Of a DNA stretch of 64,000 nucleotides, positions 25,160 through 32,322 are shown piece by piece. This DNA is from Paenibacillus etheri. Lineage in GTDB: Bacteria > Bacillota > Bacilli > Paenibacillales > Paenibacillaceae. The translations under genes were made by a program, and so were the position numbers. Every line of letters begins with the position of its first letter. The stretch's first letter is position 1. The notes below the pieces were generated by a model. The model was not told the DNA's origin. It made no database searches and was given only the letters and a program-made list of their open reading frames with translations. The stretch covers positions 1 to 64,000 of the forward strand of contig NZ_LCZJ02000033.1 of assembly GCF_001012825.1 (NCBI RefSeq). The letters run 5' to 3'.

Positions 25160-27526
25160 CTATTGCAGCTCAGCCACCGTTACGCCTGCGCCGCCTTCAT
25201 TATAATTTCCTAGCCTATAGCTCTTAACATGTCTGTGCTTACGCAGATATTCCTGAATTCCTGTACGTAGCACGCCTGTCCCTTTACCATGAATGATGGA
25301 AATCTGGCCCAGATTACCTAAGAAGGCTTCATCAATAAAACGATCCGTCTCCATAATCGCTTCCTCCAGATTCGTGCCACGTAAATCCAGTTCTCTACGA
25401 ATATTCTCATCACGGGAGCGTTTTACGGTTGTCGCCTGCCGAAGGGGCGTTGGTACAGAGGCAGCCTTCGAAGAGAGCAGTTCCAAGTCATCCAGGCTTA
25501 CCTTCATCTTCATGATCCCAAACTGTACTAAAGCCTCTTTAGATCCGCTTAATTCCACTACAAAGCCTTTTTGGTTTAAGCTATCTACTTTCACTTCATC
25601 ACCAGGACCAATCGTCCGCGGAGCCTTAGCAGGCTTGCGAGTAGCGGCTTTCTTACGTGGTGAAGGTTCTGCTTCATCCAGACGTCTCCGTGCTTCAATC
25701 AGCTTATGCTCTTTGACCGAAGCGCCTTCTTCCATAGCCAAACGGCGCAAATCGCTGATGATTTCTTCAGCCTCTTTACGCGCTTTCTCCAAGATTGAGC
25801 TGGCATCTTTCTCCGCTTTCTCCAGTCGTTTATCCCGCTGGCTTTCCAGCTTCTCGAGCTCCTGCTGCTGTCTGCTGCGCAGCTCTTCTACTTCGCGACG
25901 GATACTCTCTGCTCGCTCATGTTCCTGTTCCGCTCCAAGTCGATTTTCTTCGAGAGAGGCAATCATATGCTCTACACGTAGATCCTCTTCCTTCACTTCG
26001 CCGCGTGCATGCTCCAGAATCGCGCCTGGCAGACCTAATCGCTCTGCAATTGCAAAGGCGTTGCTTCGTCCAGGAATACCAATCAGCAAACGGTAGGTAG
26101 GGCTGAGACTTTGGACATCGAATTCCATGCTGGCATTGATGACCCCTTTACGCTCATAAGCGTAAGCTTTCAATTCGCTATAATGCGTAGTAGCGACCAT
26201 ACGGCATTCAGTCCGGTGAATATGCTCCAGAATGGCAATCGCCAGCGCGGAACCTTCTGCCGGATCCGTCCCTGCGCCCACTTCATCAAGCAGAATAAGA
26301 CTCTTGGGAGTCATTCTCCGCAGAATGGAAATAATATTCGTCATATGGCTGGAGAACGTACTTAGGCTTTGCTCAATGCTCTGTTCATCGCCAATATCTG
26401 CATAAATGGCATCAAACACACACATTTGACTGCCTTCTTCTGCAGGGATGAACAAACCAGACATCGACATGAGACTCAACAGTCCAATGGTCTTGAGTGT
26501 AACGGTTTTACCACCCGTATTCGGTCCGGTTACAATAATCGAGCTGTATTGGTTGCCCAGCTCCACATCCAGAGGAACCACATGCTCTGCAGGAATAAGC
26601 GGGTGCCGTCCTTTGCGCAGCTTAAGATAACCGCGGTCATTCATGCGTGGCTGCGTAGCCTTCATGTCTCGGGCAAGACGCGCCTTAGAGAAGATGAAGT
26701 CAAGCTCGCCAAGAATATCGATATCATAAGTCATTTCTTCAGCTATATCAGCTACAAGCGCTGTCAACCTATGCAAAATGATCTCGATTTCCCGTTCTTC
26801 ACGCAGCCGTGTTTCACGCAGTTTGTTATTCATCGCTACAATGGACTCAGGCTCGATAAATAAAGTGGCTCCTGATCCGGACTGATCATGTACGATACCG
26901 CCGAAATGCGCACGATACTCCGCTTTTACAGGAATAACAAACCGATCTCCGCGAATGGTTACCAGCTGATCCTGCAGCATTTTAGCAACGGATGAAGAAC
27001 GAATCATGGAATCCAGCTTTTCACGAATTCGAGTCTCTCCTCCGCGCAATTCACGGCGAATCGTAGCCAATTCAGAGCTAGCTGTGTCAAGTACATCTGC
27101 GTTCTCGTCTATACATAAACGGATGGCATCTTCTACATGTTTTTGCTCCGACAATACATCGCTGAGTGAAAATAGGAACTCAATCTTTTCCTCCTCATGC
27201 ATGGCTGCCAGGAATCGTTTGACTCTTCGTGCGCCGCCAATGGTAGTTCCCACTGCCAGCAATTCAGTTGTTCCCAACATTCCGCCTATAGAGGCACGTT
27301 TTAGTGCCGCTCGAATATCGCTTATCCCGCCGAATGAAGGAATGCCCTTCAGACGATCCACATTAGCCGCTTCATCCGTGGCTTGAAGTAGCTTCTTCAC
27401 ACCTTCAAAATCACCGGAGGGTCTTAGCTGCTCCGCAGTCATTCGCCCCATTGAGGTTTGCGTATATTGCATTAATTTATTTAAAATCTTGCGATATTCA
27501 AGCGTATGCAAAATTTTGTCGTCCAA
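25160..27526 (-). CDS. mutS2: Endonuclease MutS2
   Basis: 788 aa, full length. A core domain (1-about 300) is followed by an ATPase with Walker A GPNTGGKT at 334-341 and Walker B ILLDEVGAGTDPAEGSAL. A long K/E-rich coiled coil (about 510-640) comes next, then a KOW-like segment (GDEVKVDSLNQKGFVVEL) and a C-terminal Smr nuclease domain (about 712-788: ELDLRGTNLEEAI, IIHGKGTGVLRTGI). It binds branched DNA and, in Bacillus, collided ribosomes. The start is TTG at 27526 (MDDKILHTLEYRKIL), with GGGAG 12 bases upstream; no ATG fits. Confidence 0.96.
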   Translation of the reverse strand: MDDKILHTLEYRKILNKLMQYTQTSMGRMTAEQLRPSGDFEGVKKLLQATDEAANVDRLKGIPSFGGISDIRAALKRASIGGMLGTTELLAVGTTIGGARRVKRFLAAMHEEEKIEFLFSLSDVLSEQKHVEDAIRLCIDENADVLDTASSELATIRRELRGGETRIREKLDSMIRSSSVAKMLQDQLVTIRGDRFVIPVKAEYRAHFGGIVHDQSGSGATLFIEPESIVAMNNKLRETRLREEREIEIILHRLTALVADIAEEMTYDIDILGELDFIFSKARLARDMKATQPRMNDRGYLKLRKGRHPLIPAEHVVPLDVELGNQYSSIIVTGPNTGGKTVTLKTIGLLSLMSMSGLFIPAEEGSQMCVFDAIYADIGDEQSIEQSLSTFSSHMTNIISILRRMTPKSLILLDEVGAGTDPAEGSALAIAILEHIHRTECRMVATTHYSELKAYAYERKGVINASMEFDVQSLSPTYRLLIGIPGRSNAFAIAERLGLPGAILEHARGEVKEEDLRVEHMIASLEENRLGAEQEHERAESIRREVEELRSRQQQELEKLESQRDKRLEKAEKDASSILEKARKEAEEIISDLRRLAMEEGASVKEHKLIEARRRLDEAEPSPRKKAATRKPAKAPRTIGPGDEVKVDSLNQKGFVVELSGSKEALVQFGIMKMKVSLDDLELLSSKAASVPTPLRQATTVKRSRDENIRRELDLRGTNLEEAIMETDRFIDEAFLGNLGQISIIHGKGTGVLRTGIQEYLRKHRHVKSYRLGNYNEGGAGVTVAELQ

Positions 27527-27676
27527 TTACAGTCACAGCTCCCTTCATAGATGTTTCCATTATACAGAATTCAAGTCAATTTCGCTATTTGGTATCGAGG
27601 TAAGCATAAAAACAAGTATTAAGGTCACAATAAGAACTGCACATATCCTTAGCTTGGGCCAAAGGAGGTTAGTACA

Positions 27677-28024
27677 GTGAATTTCTTGAGTCATGTGGGT
27701 CGTTTTATTGTAGCAGCGCTTGTTCTGATGGTTGTCGGTTGGATTGTTCCACAGTTCACCATTGGTGGCTTCTGGAGTGCTCTAATCCTTGCACTGGTGA
27801 TTGCGTTACTCGGCTGGGTAGTCGAAGGAATCTTCGGCAAAAAAGCAACGCCCTTCGGTCGCGGTATCGTCGGTTTTATCGTTAGTGCATTAGTCATCTG
27901 GGTCGCCCAATTCGTAGTGAGTGGAGTCAGCGTTTCCATTCTCGGAGCTATCCTTGCAGCTCTGGTCATCGGTATTGTCGATTTGTTCTTGCCGGTTTCC
28001 ACACCATTTGAGGCAGCAAAGTAA
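27677..28024 (+). CDS. YvlD-like membrane protein ('phage holin 4_2' family)
   Basis: 115 aa with four hydrophobic helices (9-25, 31-50, 65-84, 90-110) and the family spacing FTIGGFWSALILALVIALLG...ILGAILAALVIGIVDLF. Despite the Pfam-style name, such chromosomal proteins are not lysis holins; Bacillus YvlD belongs to an envelope-stress operon. GTG start behind CCAAAGGAGGTTAGTACA. Divergent from mutS2 and followed by its own terminator. Confidence 0.82.
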   Translation: MNFLSHVGRFIVAALVLMVVGWIVPQFTIGGFWSALILALVIALLGWVVEGIFGKKATPFGRGIVGFIVSALVIWVAQFVVSGVSVSILGAILAALVIGIVDLFLPVSTPFEAAK

Positions 28025-28038
28025 CGAAAGCTATCCAC

Positions 28039-28095
28039 AACACAGAACCCCTATTCCCGTTCTTTTCCGGTAATAAGGGTTCTGTGTTGTTTTTA
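28039..28095 (+). terminator. Intrinsic terminator of the YvlD-like gene
   Basis: AACACAGAACCC...GGGTTCTGTGTT followed by GTTTTT; it overlaps the last codons of the converging GGDEF gene by a few bases. Confidence 0.88.
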
Positions 28096-29160
28096 TCCAT
28101 GAGACACAATTTCCTCTTCATGACTCTCAGCACGATTGACCACTCTGTTCTTGCCTTGCTTTTTAGCGGTATAGAGCGCTTTGTCCGTTTTACGAAAAAG
28201 AAGCTCTTTCCCATCCCCAAGCTGATACTCACAAATTCCAATACTGACGGTAATCGGCTTGCTGCCAGCCTGCAAATGCTCGATTTGAGCAATATTGATC
28301 CGTAATTTCTCTACAGCTTCATAAGACTCTGAAAAACTTTTGTCTGTAAAAATCACAGCGAACTCTTCACCGCCATACCTAGCCGCAAAATCATTTAACC
28401 CAATCATACCGCCTACCTTGTCCGCAATTACCTTAAGAACAAGATCTCCAACCCTGTGCCCGTAGGTATCATTAACTTGCTTGAAGTTGTCTATATCGAA
28501 AAGAGCCAGCTGTAGTTGAAGGTTGTTGCTTTCACATTGCTCCAATAATGAATCCAAATATTCATGAAAGGTTTTATGATTATATAGTCCAGTGAGTGCA
28601 TCTATCTTCAGCAGCTTATCCGAAATAGCCCTCTCCACCATTAGATCTTGGCCTTCCTTCGTTAATCTCTCTAAATTAATCCGCGCTTCACGAGCACGAA
28701 CAATTACTGCAATAGCCATCAGCACAAATACCATGAAAACGCACTCTACCATCAAGAACTCAAGCAGCGGCTTATGTAGGAATGGCCGTTCCAACCCGAA
28801 ATATACCCCCGCATAAAACACAATACTAAATAATCCCATTAGGTACAGGAGCTTACGATCAAAATAAATCAGAGCGACCATAATCGGCATCATAAGCGTC
28901 ATCTGAGCACCATCTATAAAGGGCTCTAATACAAAATACATAAGGTAGGACACTAAAAACCCACAACTAACCACCCCATATTTAGGGGATTGTTTACTAT
29001 AACGAAGCCACAGCTCTGCAGTAATCATAAGGACCACAATTAGTAAATTACAGGCTATAAATAAATGCCATAGATTCGTGTCCAAGGTTGTTTTTATTTG
29101 AAGTCTGTCAATATTCGACAAAAACAGCAACTGTGAGATTAATAAAAGAATGACTACCAT
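28093..29160 (-). CDS. Membrane-bound diguanylate cyclase
   Basis: 355 aa. Six hydrophobic helices occupy residues 1-about 150, then a short coiled coil (RAREARINLERLTKEGQDLM) and a GGDEF domain (about 195-345). The active site is GGEEF at 263-267 and the substrate region is DALTGLYNHKTFHEYL. The usual RxxD inhibitory site five residues before GGEEF is GLND here, so product inhibition may be lost. It makes cyclic-di-GMP from GTP. Start ATG behind AAAAGGGTATTGG. The signal sensed by the membrane part is unknown. Confidence 0.9.
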   Translation of the reverse strand: MVVILLLISQLLFLSNIDRLQIKTTLDTNLWHLFIACNLLIVVLMITAELWLRYSKQSPKYGVVSCGFLVSYLMYFVLEPFIDGAQMTLMMPIMVALIYFDRKLLYLMGLFSIVFYAGVYFGLERPFLHKPLLEFLMVECVFMVFVLMAIAVIVRAREARINLERLTKEGQDLMVERAISDKLLKIDALTGLYNHKTFHEYLDSLLEQCESNNLQLQLALFDIDNFKQVNDTYGHRVGDLVLKVIADKVGGMIGLNDFAARYGGEEFAVIFTDKSFSESYEAVEKLRINIAQIEHLQAGSKPITVSIGICEYQLGDGKELLFRKTDKALYTAKKQGKNRVVNRAESHEEEIVSHG

Positions 29161-29449
29161 CCAATACCCTTTTAAGATTCTACGGTGCCAAACCTCCGTA
29201 CTTAGCGTATCGTTAATACTTGAAATATGTATCCCCTACTTTTTATACGTTAATGTAATAGCTTTCATTATAATAAATTTTAGTTATATTTTCATCATTT
29301 TTTTGCAATTTACGACAAAGTTTGAACAGTCTCCCTGTTCACAGATTTTTCACATTTAATCAAAGCGCTTACTTAAATTTTAAGTTATGATGTCTACATA
29401 ATTGTCACATTTTCACTATGATTGGACTTCTTGGGAGGGGATTTAGATC

Positions 29450-29830
29450 ATTAAAAAATTTGCAATTCTACTTTCAATTGTGTTCGTTATAGCACTTACA
29501 GCCTGTGGGAACAGCAATGATAGTGCTGCTGGCAATGCTAACACATCGGAGCCGGAGATCGAGGCAGAAACAGAACTTATAATTACAGCTACGAATTACA
29601 GCTTTGATCAGGAAGAATATCATCTAAAAAAAGGTGTACCCGTCAAAATCATTTTTAAAAACGATAGTGGCAATCATGGCATCCTTGTTCCTGAATTTGA
29701 ACTGCAGCTTAATGCTAAAAAATCCTCAAAAGTAATTGTTCCAGAAGAAGCTGGCACATTCGAAATGACTTGTTCGATTATGTGCGGATCCGGACATAGC
29801 GGTATGAACGCAAAAATCATCGTAGAATAG
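29450..29830 (+). CDS. CuA-type cupredoxin lipoprotein (apparent ATT start)
   Basis: 126 aa from an ATT at 29450. Read as Met, it gives MKKFAILLSIVFVIALTAC, a textbook lipoprotein signal with lipobox LTAC and lipidated C19. GGGAGGGG lies nine bases upstream, and an in-frame TAG occurs at 29444-29446. The only standard start (GTG at 29480) would remove half the signal. The mature domain is a cupredoxin with a CuA-type set: H76 (NHGILVPEF), then C108-x3-C112-x3-H116-x2-M119 (CSIMCGSGHSGM), as in cytochrome oxidase subunit II. It probably binds copper outside the membrane. Confidence 0.85.
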   Translation: MKKFAILLSIVFVIALTACGNSNDSAAGNANTSEPEIEAETELIITATNYSFDQEEYHLKKGVPVKIIFKNDSGNHGILVPEFELQLNAKKSSKVIVPEEAGTFEMTCSIMCGSGHSGMNAKIIVE

Positions 29831-29846
29831 ATGACTCAATAAAACA

Positions 29847-29887
29847 GCCGATCGTTAGGGAATCGCCCTGACGATCGGCTTTTTATT
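29847..29887 (+). terminator. Intrinsic terminator of the cupredoxin gene
   Basis: GCCGATCGTTAGGG-AATCG-CCCTGACGATCGGC followed by TTTTTATTT, 17 bp past the stop. Confidence 0.92.
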
Positions 29888-29900
29888 TACTCTGTGGTCA

Positions 29901-29996
29901 CAAGTATAAACGCCTTCGGCGTCTCTAGGACGGTAAGCGTTCAAGCAAGAAATATAAGAAAGTATGGTGTGAAACTTATACTTTCTTATATTTTAA
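29901..29996. repeat. Interspersed palindromic repeat, family 1, copy B
   Basis: Begins CAAGTATAAACGCCTTCGGC, contains GTCTCTAGGACGGTAAGCGT, and ends with AAATATAAGAAAGTAT (29950-29965) and ATACTTTCTTATATTT (29978-29993), a perfect 16-bp inverted repeat around a 12-base loop. Best preserved of the three copies. It lies between the cupredoxin terminator and the zapA-like terminator. Confidence 0.88.
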
Positions 29997-30002
29997 ACAA
30001 AG

Positions 30003-30052
30003 AGGGCTGACCTGAAATAGATCTCTCTACACATCAGGTACAGCCCTCTTTC
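30003..30052 (-). terminator. Intrinsic terminator of the zapA-like gene
   Basis: AGAGGGCTGTACCTGA...TCAGGTCAGCCCTCT followed by TTGTTT on the minus strand. Confidence 0.85.
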
Positions 30053-30065
30053 TTGCATCCGGCAT

Positions 30066-32123
30066 TCAACTGTCCTGTTCGATCAGTTGAATCCATTCAT
30101 TATATTCATTCTGAAGCTTGGCATATTCCTCTTGAAGATTACGATGCTCATCCGTCATCTTCTGTAGCTCATTCTGATGCATCTCAAACTGGACCTGTAG
30201 CAGACGAAGTTGTCCTTGAGCCAATTCATAGTTCTCGCCGACTTCTCCGAGCTGCTGAAGCACCTCACTGCGTTCACGTTCAATAGATTCCTGCTTCGCC
30301 TCAGCCTCACCGGCCTCCTGCTGCCAAATATCTATCTCTTCGCGCAGCTTCGCTTCCAAATCACTCCACTGCTGCTGCCGTTCGAATAACTCCTCGTACT
30401 TGTGCTTCCAGGAAGCTCCGTACGCCTCTGCCTCCTTCAGCACTTCCTGCTGCTCAGCAACAGTAGCAGCGGCTTCACGGCTAGCTTCAGACAGCTCCTC
30501 TAAACGACGGGCAGCCTCTTCGCCTTCTTCTTGCAACAATTGATATCTTTCCTGCAGACGTTCTCCATCTTGCAGTACTTCGTCATATTGAGAGATCAGT
30601 TCCTCATAGCGTTCACGAAGCGCAGACAGTTCCTTCTGAACCTGTCCACCTTGTTCACGGAGTGCTGCAGTTTCGTGTTCTGCATCCGTACGAAGCTCAA
30701 CTTCCCTATCTAACTGTTGTACTAATCCATCTGCTTGACCACGAAGAATCTCAATCTCCTTCTGAAGTTCCAATGATTTCTCCTCGGTCTCCAGTAGATT
30801 CATTTCAAGTTCACTAATATCATCCATCCGTTTATCCGAGAGCTCCTGCCAATTCGCTGCCTCCGCCATAGATCCTGCGAGTTCTTCCTGAACACGGTGC
30901 AGATTGTCACTCGTTTCCTGTAATGACTTCCGCAGCTCTAATGTTTCATTCTGTGACAGCTGATAACGCTGGCGCAATTCTTCCATTTCTTCATTCAACA
31001 GCGTACCTAGCTCAGTAGCAGTACGCAGCTCCTCACTGAGCTGCTCTTCGCGTTTAACCACTGCTTCATATTGTCCCAGCAGCGTTTGACGAGCATCTCG
31101 TTCACTCTTAAGACTGGCTTCAGCCGCACGGAGTCTAGACTGAAGTTGTCCTGTTCCACCACGAAGCTCAGCCATCTGTTTCTCAAGCTCTTGAATGCTT
31201 TGCTTATGTCTATGTTCCTGAGTACCTTGCGACTGTCGAAGTTCCTTGTTCTTAACAAGCTCCCGTTGTAAAGCTTCCCGCTCTCCAGCCAGTTCCTTGC
31301 TTAGCTTCGTTGTCGTATTCTCAAGCTCCTTACCCAGTGTTAACTTAGTCTCCTCGAGTTCCTTACCTAATGTTGATTTGGTTTCCTCAAGCTGTTTCTC
31401 TAATGTTGACCTGGTCTCGGTTAACTCAAGCTCCAGAGCAGACAAGGTATCTGTCTTCTCTTTAGTCAGCGTCTCACGAGTATTCTCCAGCTCTTGCAAA
31501 TGCGCCGCCTTCTGCTCTTCCAACTGCTGTAGACGGATGGCTTCTGCATTTGCTAGTTCCTCTCGATGACTCTCCCGAATAGCAGCCTGTTCTGCCTCAT
31601 AGCTTACTCGCAGTGCTTGCAGCTCCTGCTCATGCGCGAGCAGCTCCTCCTCCAGCTTCTCTCGTGCGGCTTCAGCCGCTTGGGTTGCTTCCTGAAGCTG
31701 GTTAGCATGTACTTTACGCTCATTCTCCTGAATTTCCAGATGACGCTTGCGCTCTTCTTCAACCGCAGCAATCAGTCGCGCAGCTTCTTCCTTAGCCGCC
31801 GCTTCAAGGCGTTCATATTCTTCTTGTCGCTCCCGCTGAACCTCCAGCAGGCGAGATACTTCCAATCGCAGTTCACTGCGTTCACCTGTCATCATGTTGA
31901 GTTCATTTTTAAAATCCTGAACCTGAATAGCCTGCTCCGCCATATGTACTGCTGCAAGCACCGCTATGCGCGGCGTATCCAGTCTGTTGTGTGATTTAGA
32001 AATCGTGCGCATATGTTCGTCAACATAACGGGCCACTTGTTTCATATATTCAGTGCTGCTTCCGACGAGTTTATAGGAAGTTCCGTATATCTCCACGGCG
32101 ACACGTGTCCGGTCCATAGCCAC
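30066..32123 (-). CDS. zapA: ZapA-domain protein fused to a very long coiled coil
   Basis: 685 aa. Residues 1-about 85 are a ZapA domain (TRVAVEIYGTSYKLVGS, EYMKQVARYVDEHM, DTPRIAVLAAVHMAEQ), the FtsZ-ring-associated protein. The rest is nearly continuous coiled coil rich in E, Q, L and R, with 11-residue tandem repeats near 235-280 (STLEKQLEETK, STLGKELEETK, LTLGKELENTT). Canonical ZapA is about 85-110 aa, so this is several times longer. GTG start at 32123, seven bases after AAAGGAGGG. It probably acts at the division site, possibly as a scaffold. The symbol refers to the domain. Confidence 0.82.
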   Translation of the reverse strand: MAMDRTRVAVEIYGTSYKLVGSSTEYMKQVARYVDEHMRTISKSHNRLDTPRIAVLAAVHMAEQAIQVQDFKNELNMMTGERSELRLEVSRLLEVQRERQEEYERLEAAAKEEAARLIAAVEEERKRHLEIQENERKVHANQLQEATQAAEAAREKLEEELLAHEQELQALRVSYEAEQAAIRESHREELANAEAIRLQQLEEQKAAHLQELENTRETLTKEKTDTLSALELELTETRSTLEKQLEETKSTLGKELEETKLTLGKELENTTTKLSKELAGEREALQRELVKNKELRQSQGTQEHRHKQSIQELEKQMAELRGGTGQLQSRLRAAEASLKSERDARQTLLGQYEAVVKREEQLSEELRTATELGTLLNEEMEELRQRYQLSQNETLELRKSLQETSDNLHRVQEELAGSMAEAANWQELSDKRMDDISELEMNLLETEEKSLELQKEIEILRGQADGLVQQLDREVELRTDAEHETAALREQGGQVQKELSALRERYEELISQYDEVLQDGERLQERYQLLQEEGEEAARRLEELSEASREAAATVAEQQEVLKEAEAYGASWKHKYEELFERQQQWSDLEAKLREEIDIWQQEAGEAEAKQESIERERSEVLQQLGEVGENYELAQGQLRLLQVQFEMHQNELQKMTDEHRNLQEEYAKLQNEYNEWIQLIEQDS

Positions 32124-32272
32124 AGTTGTGCCCTCCTTTGTATGTGTGCGGATTCTAAGCTAGTCTTACTGTTTCTATTGTAGCTTTTTTCTTAAGCATT
32201 TGGCAAAATCCCTTGTAATCAATAGATTCTCGCTGATATCCTCCGCATTTCACTCTACCCAGAAAAAGCCGC

Positions 32273-32310
32273 AGCGAATCTCAGTTTCTAAATGGATTCG
32301 CTGCGGCTTT
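32273..32310 (-). terminator. Intrinsic terminator of pheT
   Basis: AAGCCGCAGCGAATC...GATTCGCTGCGGCTT, a 15-bp stem, followed by TTTCTGG; it begins 13 bp past the pheT stop. Confidence 0.88.
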
Positions 32311-32322
32311 ACACAATTCCTG

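Noticed and set aside
25293-26100. Long plus-strand open frames opposite mutS2
   Set aside because: They are antisense shadows of the E/R/K-rich coiled-coil region; no starts with ribosome binding sites. The same applies to long antisense frames opposite zapA, thrS and pheT.
27677-28024. Phage holin as a sign of prophage
   Set aside because: The protein belongs to the chromosomal YvlD-type family and no phage genes are nearby.
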